Source: CF-118 sp035689345
Lineage (GTDB): Bacteria; Chloroflexota; Dormibacteria; Dormibacterales; Dormibacteraceae
Direction of reading: 5' to 3'
Length of the DNA: 14,035 bases
Assembly: GCA_035689345.1 (NCBI GenBank)
Contig: DASSLR010000029.1
Span: forward strand, 1-14,035
Made by a program: the position numbers and the translations under genes. A model generated the notes under the pieces. The model saw nothing but the letters and a program-made list of their open reading frames with translations, did not search any database and was not told the origin of the DNA. Shown piece after piece: positions 1 to 7,580 of the stretch. The number at the start of each line of letters is the position of its first letter. Within the stretch, counting starts at the first letter, position 1.

Positions 1-8
1 CGGCGACT

Positions 9-53
9 TGACCACAAATCTGACCACAGTTCTGACCGCAGTTGACCACAGTT
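9..53 (+). repeat. Array of four TGACYRCAGTT-like direct repeats
   Basis: Four near-identical 11-mers begin at positions 9 (TGACCACAAAT), 21 (TGACCACAGTT), 33 (TGACCGCAGTT) and 43 (TGACCACAGTT), so the period is 12, 12 and 10 bp, about one helical turn. A further copy with one change lies at 236-246 (TGACTGCAGTT). Two more lie before the intact tRNA-Asn, at 11532 and 11543. The last repeat runs into the box GTTGCGATGTAATACCC, which is also kept in front of the right-hand tRNA. The repeats are seen directly. Their role is unknown: they could be activator sites of a tRNA promoter or arm-type recombinase sites. Confidence 0.7.
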
Positions 54-121
54 GCGATGTAATACCCCAACTCTCGCTCGCTGGGCGGTCCAGATAGGTC
101 AGCACCTGGAATTCGAGGGAC

Positions 122-162
122 CCGTTCCGGAGTAGCTCAACGGTAGAGCAGGCGGCTGTTAA
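122..162 (+). repeat. 41-bp perfect direct repeat, left copy
   Basis: This stretch is identical to 11622-11662, exactly 11,500 bp to the right and in the same orientation. It covers 4 bp of leader plus the 5' half of tRNA-Asn through the anticodon loop. The two copies bracket the haem operon, the tetR gene and the exporter gene. No integrase or transposase gene is visible between them. Confidence 0.9.
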
Positions 163-171
163 GGATCAGGG
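126..171 (+). pseudogene. Truncated tRNA-Asn(GTT) gene, 5' half only
   Basis: Positions 126-162 are identical to the first 37 nt of the intact tRNA-Asn at 11626. They include the acceptor 5' strand, the complete D arm, the anticodon stem 5' strand and the GTT anticodon loop. Directly after the loop, six bases (CCGCAA) are missing. A short stretch GGATCAGGG resembles the GGTTCAGGG of the intact gene, and then similarity stops. There is no T arm, acceptor 3' strand or CCA, so this cannot form a tRNA. About 95 bp of leader in front of it is also recognisably related to the leader of the intact copy. It is either a decayed duplicate or one edge of a past integration or rearrangement. Confidence 0.85.
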
Positions 172-274
172 CGCGGCCACAACTGGTTGGGTTTGGGATC
201 CGCGTTGAAATTCCAGCGGCCATTCCTGCCTCGTTTGACTGCAGTTGGAACAGAGGTCAGGCGGTTCCGCGCAG

Positions 275-1168
275 TCAGGAACGCCCTGCGCGCGCGGATG
301 GCCTCAGAGCGTCGGCAACGATGGCCGCGAGTGCGCTGATGAACTCCGGGCGGGTGTTGAAGGATGCCGTTCGGCGGATCCGTATGCCCCTTTCGCGCGC
401 AAACAGTTGGGCTTCGACATCGAGGTCGTACAGGATCTCGAGGTGGTCGGCGACGAAGCCGATCGGGCACACGAGCGCATTGCGCGCACCCGATCGTTCA
501 ACCGCGGCGAGCAGATCAGGGCCGAGCCACGGCTCTCCCGTGGTGCTCGCGGACTGGAAAGCAAACTCCCATTCCGGCAAATCCATGCCGGCTGCGACCA
601 GCCGGCAGCTTTCCAGCAACTGGTCCCGGTACGAATCGCCCTCGGCCACGATCCGGGCGGGAAGGCTGTGTGCGGTGAAGAAGAGCCGGTCCGGCGTTGA
701 CTCTGCGAGCGCCTCCCTCAGCAGCGATTGCACCGCGGCTGTGAAGGCAGGGTGGTCGTGAAATCCGGGGATGAAAACCAGGTCTCCGTCCCAGGCTTCG
801 CGCAGCGACCTCTCATAGGCGCCGAGGCTCATCCGGGCGTAATGCGGTGCCAGGGGCAGGCCCACCAGCCGCTCGATCCCGGCCCGCCGCGCTTCGGCCG
901 CTCCGTCGGCGATGAAAGGCGGCGCATGCTTCATGCCGACGAACGTGGGCAGACCGGTGCGCGCCTGCAGCGCCGTCGCCTGGGCGAAGGTGATGCCGGT
1001 GAGGGGAGAGCCGTTGATTGCCCGATACCGGGTCGTCAGGTCTCGTAGCGCTTCCGCCGTGGGCGGCCTACCTCCACGGATGTGCGTGTAGTAAGGGGCG
1101 ATGTCAGCCTCGGTGGCGGGGCTGCCATAGGCCATGCAGATGATCCCCGTCGCCCGGTCAGGCGGCAC
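275..1168 (-). CDS. hemH: Ferrochelatase, coproporphyrin III type (HemH/CpfC)
   Basis: Inserts ferrous iron into a porphyrin in the cytosol. The 297-residue product opens with IICMAYGSP and a YYTHIRGGRPP stretch. These closely resemble the Bacillus-type enzyme, including the active-site Tyr (Tyr14 here) known to contact the metal in coproporphyrin ferrochelatases. The catalytic His167 lies in FFTAHSLP and the conserved Glu244 in CPIGFVADHLEILYD. No C-terminal iron-sulphur cysteine cluster is seen. The substrate is inferred to be coproporphyrin III because hemQ sits in the same operon. The GTG start overlaps the end of hemE by 11 nt; Met12 (in ICMAYG) is an internal alternative but would cut the first strand. 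This is the last gene of the operon, and no clear terminator hairpin follows it. Confidence 0.95.
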   Translation of the reverse strand: MPPDRATGIICMAYGSPATEADIAPYYTHIRGGRPPTAEALRDLTTRYRAINGSPLTGITFAQATALQARTGLPTFVGMKHAPPFIADGAAEARRAGIERLVGLPLAPHYARMSLGAYERSLREAWDGDLVFIPGFHDHPAFTAAVQSLLREALAESTPDRLFFTAHSLPARIVAEGDSYRDQLLESCRLVAAGMDLPEWEFAFQSASTTGEPWLGPDLLAAVERSGARNALVCPIGFVADHLEILYDLDVEAQLFARERGIRIRRTASFNTRPEFISALAAIVADALRPSARAGRS

Positions 1169-2186
1169 GGACGGGCTCCCAGGCGTGAACGGTTTCCACT
1201 AGCACCTGCAGGTTGGCGACGTCTGTGTCAGGCAGCACGCCGTGGCCGAGGTTGAAGACGTGTCCACGGCGGCCGTTCGCCTGCCGGAGGACGGCTTCAG
1301 CCCGGTCGCGGACGAGATCGGCCGGTCCCAGCAGGACCGCGGGGTCGAGGTTGCCCTGGACGCCACGGTCGAACCCGACGCGGCGCCAGCCCACGTCCAG
1401 CGCGATGCGCCAATCGAGCGATACGACGTCCGGGCCGGTCTTGACGATCGCTTCGAGCAGGCCCGCCGTGCCGGTGCCGAAGTGGATGCGCGGTGCGCCG
1501 GTCGAGGCCAGCGCGTCGAAGATCGCGCGCGTGTGTCGCGCGACTCGCGACTCGTAATCCTCAGGCGCGAGCGCTCCGACCCAGGAGTCGAAGAGCTGGA
1601 CCGCCTGCGCGCCGGCGGCGACCTGGGCCTGCAAATAGCGGCCCATCGTCGTGGCGAGCTTTTCGAGCAACGTGTCGAAGGCGGCCGGCTGCGCGTACAT
1701 GAATGTCTTCACCTTCTCGAAGTTGCGCGAAGGCCGGCCCTCGATGAGGTAGCTCGCGAGCGTGAACGGCGCGCCGGCGAAGCAGACGACCGGGACCGGT
1801 GACTCGGCTGCAACCTGTTGGACCGCGGTGATCACTTGAGGCGCCGCCTCATTCCCGGAAGGCACTCGCAGCCTCTCGACGTCGCCCTGGTTCGTGATCG
1901 GGTTCGCGATCACGGGCCCGACGCCTTCCACGAGCTCGAAATCAACTCCCATGCCCTGGAGCGGCAGCATGATGTCCGCAAACATCACCGCGGCGTCGAC
2001 GCCCAGGCGTCGCACCGGCTGCAGCGTCACCTCGGCGCAGAGGTCCGGCTGGGCCACGATGTCGGTGAGGGACCACCGCTCCCTGAGCTTGCGATACTCG
2101 GGCAGCGACCGACCCGCCTGCCGCATCAGCCACACGGGCGTGACATCCACCGGCTTTCCGCGCAGGGCGTCGAGGAACCGGCTCAA
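1158..2186 (-). CDS. hemE: Uroporphyrinogen III decarboxylase
   Basis: Removes the four acetate carboxyls of uroporphyrinogen III to give coproporphyrinogen III. The 342-residue length is normal for the family. Visible signatures are WLMRQAGRSLPEY (Arg22 and Arg26 of the substrate site), FADIMLPL with the catalytic Asp71, FAGAPFTLASYLIEG, HFGTGTAGLL, and the C-terminal NLGHGVLPDTD with His315. I start it at the TTG at 2186, whose TTGA overlaps the hemL stop by 4 nt. The frame stays open 60 nt further upstream, but that part is arginine-rich, matches nothing in the family and would lie within hemL. The protein begins SRFLDALRGKPVD, as expected for HemE. Confidence 0.95.
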   Translation of the reverse strand: MSRFLDALRGKPVDVTPVWLMRQAGRSLPEYRKLRERWSLTDIVAQPDLCAEVTLQPVRRLGVDAAVMFADIMLPLQGMGVDFELVEGVGPVIANPITNQGDVERLRVPSGNEAAPQVITAVQQVAAESPVPVVCFAGAPFTLASYLIEGRPSRNFEKVKTFMYAQPAAFDTLLEKLATTMGRYLQAQVAAGAQAVQLFDSWVGALAPEDYESRVARHTRAIFDALASTGAPRIHFGTGTAGLLEAIVKTGPDVVSLDWRIALDVGWRRVGFDRGVQGNLDPAVLLGPADLVRDRAEAVLRQANGRRGHVFNLGHGVLPDTDVANLQVLVETVHAWEPVRAA

Positions 2187-3427
2187 GCGACGGCGTCCAG
2201 CGTCGCGTCGATCACCGCGGCGTCGTGCGCGGCGGAGACGAACCACGCCTCGAACTGGGACGGCGGCAACAGGATTCCGGCGCCGAGCATGGACTGGAAG
2301 AAGCGTGCAAAGGCTTCGGCGTCGGCGGTCTTGGCTTGAGAAAAGTTCTGGGGCGGCCCGGCGCAGAAGAACCGGGTCAAGAGAGAGCCGACGCGGGTCA
2401 CCACGGCGCCTCTGGCGACCAGGCCCGCCTGGAGCCTGGCGGCCTGGACTTCCATTGCCGCGTAGACCGCCGGGGTGAGCTGATGGATCGTCGCCTCACC
2501 TGCGGCCATGACGACCGGGTGGCCGGAAAGCGTGCCGGCCTGGTACACCGGTCCGGCCGGCGCGACGAGCTCCATCAGGTCAGCGCGGCCGCCGTACGCA
2601 CCCACGGGCAGGCCGCCGCCGATGATCTTGCCGAGCACCGTGAGGTCTGGCCGCACGCCGAACAGCTCCTGCGCGCCGCCGGGCCCGACTCGAAATCCGG
2701 TGATCACCTCGTCGAAGATGAGCAGCGAGCCATCGGCCGAGGTCAGATCGCGCAGCCCCCGCAGAAAGCCCGGCTCGGGCGGGACCACTCCCATGTTCGC
2801 CGCCACCGGTTCCACGATCACCGCCGCAATTTGGCGTGGACGCGATTCGAATTGCGCCGCCACCGAGTCCAGGTCGTTGTAGGCGGCGACGAGCGTTTGC
2901 GCGGCCACGGGCGCCGCGACTCCTGCGCTGCCCGGGATGGACAGCGTGGCCGCTCCCGAGCCGGCCTCGACCAGCAGTGAATCAGCATGTCCGTGATATC
3001 CGCCGTCGAACTTGAGGATCAGGTCGCGTCCGGTCGCGGCTCGAGCCACCCGCAGCGCGCTCATCGCCGCTTCGGTCCCACTGTTCACGAACCTCAGGCG
3101 CTCGACCGACGGCATGCGCGCGCGGATCAACTCGGCCAGTCGCACCTCGCCAGGGCTCGTGACGCCGAACGAGCCGCCCGCCTCCACGGCGGATCTGATC
3201 GCGTCCACGACCGCGGGATGCGCGTGCCCCAGAGCCAGCGGCCCGAAGGCGCCCACGTAGTCGATGTACCTGCGGCCCTCGTCATCCCACACGTAGGCAC
3301 CGGAACCGCGCACGAGCACAGGAGCCGATCCTCCGACGGCCCGGTAGGCGCGAACAGGGCTGTTCACGCCGCCCGGGAAGAGGCTCGCGGCGCGCTCTCG
3401 CCATCCTGTCTCGGTGGCGGTGGTCAT
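2183..3427 (-). CDS. hemL: Glutamate-1-semialdehyde 2,1-aminomutase
   Basis: PLP-dependent enzyme that converts glutamate-1-semialdehyde to 5-aminolevulinate, the second step of the C5 route after HemA. The 414 residues cover the whole family. They include FPGGVNSPVRAY near the N-terminus, RFVNSGTEAAMSALRVARA, the KFDGGYHGHAD segment, IFDEVITGFR with the PLP-contacting Asp239, and LGKIIGGGLPVGAYGG with the Schiff-base Lys267. The C-terminal GILLPPSQFEAWFVSAAH is also typical. The ATG start at 3427 overlaps the hemQ stop as ATGA. Note that hemL lies five genes downstream of hemA although the two enzymes act in succession. Confidence 0.96.
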   Translation of the reverse strand: MTTATETGWRERAASLFPGGVNSPVRAYRAVGGSAPVLVRGSGAYVWDDEGRRYIDYVGAFGPLALGHAHPAVVDAIRSAVEAGGSFGVTSPGEVRLAELIRARMPSVERLRFVNSGTEAAMSALRVARAATGRDLILKFDGGYHGHADSLLVEAGSGAATLSIPGSAGVAAPVAAQTLVAAYNDLDSVAAQFESRPRQIAAVIVEPVAANMGVVPPEPGFLRGLRDLTSADGSLLIFDEVITGFRVGPGGAQELFGVRPDLTVLGKIIGGGLPVGAYGGRADLMELVAPAGPVYQAGTLSGHPVVMAAGEATIHQLTPAVYAAMEVQAARLQAGLVARGAVVTRVGSLLTRFFCAGPPQNFSQAKTADAEAFARFFQSMLGAGILLPPSQFEAWFVSAAHDAAVIDATLDAVA

Positions 3428-4104
3428 TGTGCCCCGAGCAGTCGCGTGATCTCGTCCAGGGGCCGGTGGATCCCGGTCAGGATGGGAGTGTCGCGCACCG
3501 TCGAGCGCCGGCTTTCCGTCGCTCGAAGCTCGCGCACCAGCTCGCCAAACGCGGGGAGGTCGTCGGTCTCGTAAGCGACCAGGAAATCCATGTCGTCAAC
3601 CCCAAAGGAGTAGGCGAGCAGCTGCCGCACCTGTTTGTAGCGATGCCCGACTTTCATGTGCTCGTTCATCACTCGCTGCCGCTCATCACGATCCAGCAGG
3701 TACCAGTCGGTGCTCTTCGTGAACGGATAGACGACGAGATACGTGGAGCGCTCGCCGCTGAACAGCGACTGCTCCTGCGCCGTCGGGCGCCTCGTGTACT
3801 GCGACGGCCGGATGATGCCGAGGAAGCTGTGGCGCACCGTCATCCAGGAGCCCATCCCGGATCGCAACGCGCGGGCGCTGCTTTCCTCGATCGCTTCGAG
3901 CGACGGCGCGAGGGTCCAGAGCATCAGGTCGACGCCGGCCTTGAGCCCGACCATCGAGTAGGTGAATGTCGTGGCGGGAGATTCGGTGTTGATGGCCGCG
4001 CAGAACTGTTCGGCCGACCGGCAGCGCTCGTCACGATCGAGGCGGCGCCACGCGGGATCCAACCCGAGGGCGATCGCCTGCACGAAGTGACCGTCGGCCG
4101 TCAC
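3424..4104 (-). CDS. hemQ: Coproheme decarboxylase (HemQ/ChdC, chlorite dismutase family)
   Basis: Decarboxylates iron-coproporphyrin III (coproheme) to protohaem, the final step of the coproporphyrin-dependent pathway. The product is 226 residues from the GTG at 4104. The family core is VVYPFTKSTDWYLLDRDERQ with Tyr126, the tyrosine expected to form the radical, and Trp134. It is followed by MNEHMKVGHRY with His149 as the likely proximal haem ligand, then SFGVDDMDFLVAYETDD and the C-terminal RDTPILTGI. The start is chosen because GTGA overlaps the hemB stop by 4 nt. The frame is open further upstream, but that part is arginine-rich antiparallel coding of hemB. The gene is proof in sequence that the operon uses the coproporphyrin branch rather than the classical protoporphyrin branch. 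Confidence 0.93.
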   Translation of the reverse strand: MTADGHFVQAIALGLDPAWRRLDRDERCRSAEQFCAAINTESPATTFTYSMVGLKAGVDLMLWTLAPSLEAIEESSARALRSGMGSWMTVRHSFLGIIRPSQYTRRPTAQEQSLFSGERSTYLVVYPFTKSTDWYLLDRDERQRVMNEHMKVGHRYKQVRQLLAYSFGVDDMDFLVAYETDDLPAFGELVRELRATESRRSTVRDTPILTGIHRPLDEITRLLGAQ

Positions 4105-5099
4105 TGCTCGCGCATCCAGGCGGCTACGTCGGCAGCGAAGTAGGTGATGACGATGCCGGCGCCCGCACGCGCGATCGCCGTGAGCGATTCGAGCACGGCG
4201 CCGCGTCGATCGACCCATTCCCGTTCCGCGGCGGCCTCGATCATGGCGGCCTCGCCGCTCACCTGGTACGCGGCGAGAGGCAGGTCGAAACGATCGCGGG
4301 CACGCGCCAGGAGATCCAGTGACGTGATGGCCGGCTTGACCATGAGGATGTCCGCGCCTTCGTCGGCATCGAGCTGCATCTCTCGCATCGCTTCGCGCGC
4401 ATTCGCCGGGTCCATCTGATAAGACTTGCGGTCGCCAAAGCTGGGTGCCGACCCGGCCGCGTCGCGGAAGGGGGCGTAGAAGACCGATGCGTGCTTGGAC
4501 GCGTACGCCATGATCGCCGTGTCGATCGATCCCGCCGCGTCAAGCCCGGAGCGCAGCGCCGCGACCTGTCCATCCATCATCGCGCTCGGCGCCACGATGT
4601 CGGCGCCTGCCTCCGCGTAAGCGATCGCCGCCGCGGCCAGCCGCGCCAGCGAGGCGTCGTTGTCGATCCTGTTTCCGTCCAGCACTCCGCAGTGCCCGTG
4701 CGACGTGTATTCGCACAGGCAGATGTCGGCGGCGAGGGCGAGCGGGAGCTTTTCCTGGCGCAGCAGGCGAAGGGTTTCGGGCACCGGTCCGCGCGGGTCG
4801 TCTGCACCGGAACCGACCGCGTCCTTCGCGTCGGGAATGCCGAACAACAGCACCGCGCCGACCCCGAGCTCGGCCAGCCTGTGAGCCTCGCGCAGCGCGA
4901 GGTCCGGGCTGAAGCGGTGGTGGCCTCTGAGGGACGCGATCTCCTGACGCTGTCCACGACCTCCGGTCACGAACAGGGGAGCGATGAGCTGCGCGGGCGC
5001 GACCCTGGTCTCGCGCACCAGCGACCGCAATGCCGGGCTCGTCCGCAATCGCCGCGGCCGAGCGATGTCAGGAGTCTTGATCGCCGGGGTCGAAATCAC
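4101..5099 (-). CDS. hemB: Delta-aminolevulinic acid dehydratase (porphobilinogen synthase)
   Basis: Condenses two 5-aminolevulinate molecules to porphobilinogen. The 332 residues match the family length. The zinc-binding type is shown by DICLCEYTSHGHCG with Cys127, Cys129 and Cys137. The two active-site lysines are Lys202 in YASKHASVFYAPF and Lys255 in LMVKPAITSLDLL. LLFGIPDAKDAVGS and AAYQVSGEAAMI are also typical. The GTG at 5099 overlaps the hemD stop as GTGA. A TTG at 5108 would add three residues and lies at a better distance from the purine-rich GGAGGTGGGAAGG upstream, so the true start may be either. A much longer open frame upstream is the shadow of hemD. Confidence 0.95.
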   Translation of the reverse strand: MISTPAIKTPDIARPRRLRTSPALRSLVRETRVAPAQLIAPLFVTGGRGQRQEIASLRGHHRFSPDLALREAHRLAELGVGAVLLFGIPDAKDAVGSGADDPRGPVPETLRLLRQEKLPLALAADICLCEYTSHGHCGVLDGNRIDNDASLARLAAAAIAYAEAGADIVAPSAMMDGQVAALRSGLDAAGSIDTAIMAYASKHASVFYAPFRDAAGSAPSFGDRKSYQMDPANAREAMREMQLDADEGADILMVKPAITSLDLLARARDRFDLPLAAYQVSGEAAMIEAAAEREWVDRRGAVLESLTAIARAGAGIVITYFAADVAAWMREQ

Positions 5100-5809
5100 G
5101 CTTGCCAAGGCCTTCCCACCTCCACTGGAATCACGCTCGCGATCGCGGCCGCGAGCTGCTCGACATCGGTCGCTGCGGCCTCTGCCAGGACGGTGAACCC
5201 GGCAGTCCGAGCGACAGCACTCGTGCGAGGCCCGATCGTGACGGCGGGCAGCGTCGTGGTGCCGCCAAGCTTCACGAAACCACGAACGGCGGATCCGGAC
5301 GCGAATACAACCGCGGCGAGGTCGACATCGGACAGGGTCCGCCGCAGCTCTTCGGCTGATTCCTCCGGACCCTCGACCGTCTCGTACGCGATGAGCTCGT
5401 CGACAGATGCGCCGCGGTCGCGGAGCCCGGCGGAGACATCGGCGTCGCTCAACGACGCCCGCACCACGAGGATGTGCGTGCCGGACACAGAAGGCAGCTC
5501 GGTCGCCAGCCCGGCTCCGTTGGAACGGATCGGCACGAAATCCGCCTCCCACCCTCTCGCGCGCAGCGCCGCGGCCGTCGCCCTGCCGACCGCCGCCCAG
5601 TGGGGCGAAGCAGTCAGCTCAGGCACCGCCTTGACTCCCGCGGCGCTGGTCACGACCACCCAGTGATAAGAACCGAGGTCGGGCCAGGTGACGGGGACCG
5701 CGCGCGTGGTGACAGTGGGCACTGCCACCACCCGGTAACCACGAGCCGCGAGCACGGCGACGAGTGGGTCTGCTGATCCGCCGGGCCTGGTCACCAGGAT
5801 GGCGGTCAT
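5096..5809 (-). CDS. hemD: Uroporphyrinogen III synthase
   Basis: Cyclises and inverts ring D of hydroxymethylbilane to give uroporphyrinogen III. HemD proteins are very divergent, so the call rests on length (237 residues), the opening TAILVTRPGGSADPL, the two-lobed pattern of alternating hydrophobic strands, and its place directly after hemC. A central stretch reads YHWVVVTSAAGVKAV and a second-lobe stretch VFASGSAVRGFV; these are the usual S/T-S-x-x-x-V type motifs of the family. The ATG start overlaps the hemC stop as ATGA, and its own stop overlaps the hemB start, implying translational coupling on both sides. Confidence 0.9.
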   Translation of the reverse strand: MTAILVTRPGGSADPLVAVLAARGYRVVAVPTVTTRAVPVTWPDLGSYHWVVVTSAAGVKAVPELTASPHWAAVGRATAAALRARGWEADFVPIRSNGAGLATELPSVSGTHILVVRASLSDADVSAGLRDRGASVDELIAYETVEGPEESAEELRRTLSDVDLAAVVFASGSAVRGFVKLGGTTTLPAVTIGPRTSAVARTAGFTVLAEAAATDVEQLAAAIASVIPVEVGRPWQA

Positions 5810-6690
5810 CGCAGCGGCACCGCCAGAGCGAGCTTGCGGCCGGCCGCCGCAGCGATTTGCGGAGCGTCCGCGCGACTACCAGAAAAAGACTCGACATGGA
5901 GATCCGAGCCGTCACTGTTGACGCCGCCGACCAGGATCTCGAAGCCGGCTCTGTCGACGCGCGCGAGAGCGCCCACCGGCGCGCGGCAGGTGCCGCCCGT
6001 GGCCGTCAACACGCTCCGCTCCGCCTCCACAGCCAAACGGATGTCGGGTTGGTCGTGCGCAGCAAGCAGTTGGAGCAGATCGGCGTCGGAGCGCCGGGCT
6101 TCAATCACCAAGGCCCCTTGAGCGGGGGCGGGCGTCACGACCGCCGGATCGAGCCTCTCGTCGATGCGTCCTGCATGCCCGAGGCGGTCCAGGCCGGCCG
6201 CCGCGAGCACCAATGCATCGACCTCGCCCGCGTCGAGACGTCGCAGCCGCGTGTCGACGTTGCCGTGGAGGGGGACGATCCTCACGTCGGGGCGCGCGGC
6301 CAGAAGAAACCCGGCGCGCCGCGGGCTGTCCGTGCCGACCGAGGCGTTCGCACGCAGGGATTCGATCGAGCTGTTTCCGCTCATGGTCACGAGCGCATCG
6401 CGCGGGTCCGCCCTTGCCGGATACGCGGCCAGGACGAGACGGGGGTTTTCATCCAGAGGCACGTCTTTGGCGCTGTGCACCGCGATGTCGACCTCGCCTC
6501 CGATCAGCGCCTGCTCGATCGCGGCCACGAAGATCCCATCGCCTGGCGCCGAGTCGATGGGGCGCCGGTCGCCCTCGGTCACGATTCGCACAAGCTCCAC
6601 CTGGTGCCCTGCATCGCGGAGACGCTGCGCGACAGACTCACTCTGGATCACGGCCAGAGTTGACCCGCGAGTGCCAAGCCGGATCCTCAC
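5806..6690 (-). CDS. hemC: Hydroxymethylbilane synthase (porphobilinogen deaminase)
   Basis: Polymerises four porphobilinogens on a covalently bound dipyrromethane cofactor. The 294-residue product begins RIRLGTRGSTLAVIQSE. It carries VHSAKDVP with the catalytic Asp76, the arginine-rich DSPRRAGFLLAARPD and LHGNVDTRLRRLD stretches, and APAQGALVIEAR. Cys235 in ATGGTCRAPVG is the expected cofactor attachment site. The GTG at 6690 overlaps the hemA stop as GTGA. The frame is open for a further 77 codons upstream, but that part is the hemA shadow and shows no family similarity. Confidence 0.96.
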   Translation of the reverse strand: MRIRLGTRGSTLAVIQSESVAQRLRDAGHQVELVRIVTEGDRRPIDSAPGDGIFVAAIEQALIGGEVDIAVHSAKDVPLDENPRLVLAAYPARADPRDALVTMSGNSSIESLRANASVGTDSPRRAGFLLAARPDVRIVPLHGNVDTRLRRLDAGEVDALVLAAAGLDRLGHAGRIDERLDPAVVTPAPAQGALVIEARRSDADLLQLLAAHDQPDIRLAVEAERSVLTATGGTCRAPVGALARVDRAGFEILVGGVNSDGSDLHVESFSGSRADAPQIAAAAGRKLALAVPLR

Positions 6691-7580
6691 GTGCCGGTCC
6701 GCGCGAGCCACGCCTCGTACTCGGCGGCCTTGAGGGCCACCAGGCGTCTCGCGTCTTCTATATATGCCTTGGGCGGTGATACATCTTGCCGGTAGAGATC
6801 GTCGATACCCAGGAAGCCGCCGTTGAGGCGCCGGCGCACGGAGACGGGGACCGCCGGGGGCGCGGAGATGTCCGCGACAGGAGGGAGATCGCCGGCAGCG
6901 ACGCTCTCGAGCTCCGTCCACGGTCCCGCGAGTGCGACGGCCACGCCGGCGGCGCGGCGGGCGAGGTCCGCGGCGGCTCCGAGCGGCACTCCACGCGCGC
7001 CGTAGACATCGGCCAGCCGTGAAGCGTTGCCGACGTCGCGGCTGGCGATGATGACGAGCGCGCCCGCGCTACTGGCTGAGTGGGCGAGGGCTGCGCCCAT
7101 CCGGCCGGCACCCGCGACCACGATCGTTCGACCCGAAATGTCGCCGTGGCTGCCGAGCCAGGCCACCGCCTTGCCGGCCAGGTTGCCGGTCTCCTGCGAG
7201 CGGCCTGAGCGAGCGGTGCGGCCGGCCGCGATCGCCGTCTCGAACAGGCGCCGCAGGCGACGGTCGAGACCAGACTTCATGCCGGCGACCTGCAGTGCGT
7301 CGCGGACCTGGTGCAGAACCTCGTCCTCGCCAACGATCACGCTTTCGAGGCCGCATGCCACACGCATGAGGTGGGAGGTTGCGGCTCGCCCTACTCTGGT
7401 GCGCGTCCCACCCAGCTCGGGAATGGCTCCGAGTCCGTAGAGCTCGGCCCTATGGCACGTGATGAGCGCCACACCCGCGCCACCGCGTTCGATCCATTTC
7501 TTGAACTCGCCGCCGATCGCCGCCCGCCCGCTGGCGTCGACGTCACTGGCGGTCGCCGTCAGCGCCCAGAGCTGCGTCAA
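6687..7580 (-). CDS. hemA: Glutamyl-tRNA reductase, short form without dimerisation domain
   Basis: Reduces glutamyl-tRNA(Glu) to glutamate-1-semialdehyde with NADPH, the committed step of the C5 route. The catalytic Cys42 lies in ITCHRAELY, where the usual TCNR is TCHR. His70 lies in TSHLMRVACGLES, followed by VIVGEDEVLHQVRDA. The NADPH fold shows VVAGAGRMGAALA, and the spinal-helix region begins GIDDLYRQD. Only 297 residues are present against roughly 400-450 normally. The chain stops just after EYEAWLARTGT, where usual family members continue into a C-terminal dimerisation domain of about 100 residues. About 20 residues are also missing between Cys42 and His70. The start is TTG, overlapping the regulator stop as TTGA. 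No frameshift is needed to explain the end, because hemC starts there at once. Confidence 0.9.
   Translation of the reverse strand: MTQLWALTATASDVDASGRAAIGGEFKKWIERGGAGVALITCHRAELYGLGAIPELGGTRTRVGRAATSHLMRVACGLESVIVGEDEVLHQVRDALQVAGMKSGLDRRLRRLFETAIAAGRTARSGRSQETGNLAGKAVAWLGSHGDISGRTIVVAGAGRMGAALAHSASSAGALVIIASRDVGNASRLADVYGARGVPLGAAADLARRAAGVAVALAGPWTELESVAAGDLPPVADISAPPAVPVSVRRRLNGGFLGIDDLYRQDVSPPKAYIEDARRLVALKAAEYEAWLARTGT

Noticed and set aside
247..268. GGAAC/GTTCC stem downstream of hemH as the operon terminator
   Set aside because: Only five pairs around a 12-base loop and no T run; too weak to annotate.
163..274. A group I intron interrupting the left tRNA-Asn in its anticodon loop
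   Set aside because: No 3' exon with the T arm and CCA is found before hemH, and no intron core was recognised.
245..700. Plus-strand open frames of 100-250 codons across the haem operon (also at 1242, 1818, 2225, 3427, 4491 and 5764)
   Set aside because: They lie antiparallel to strongly recognised hem genes, have arginine-rich low-similarity translations, and are explained by high GC content.
4105..4218. N-terminal extension of HemQ to 264 residues
   Set aside because: The extra part is arginine-rich, lies inside hemB and resembles no family member; the GTG at 4104 gives the usual 4-nt overlap.
5100..5552. N-terminal extension of HemB to 483 residues, read as a possible fusion
   Set aside because: The added 150 residues are the out-of-frame shadow of hemD and show no domain; HemB is complete from 5099.
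6691..6921. N-terminal extension of HemC to 371 residues
   Set aside because: It overlaps hemA coding DNA out of frame, and HemC begins normally at RIRLGTRGS.
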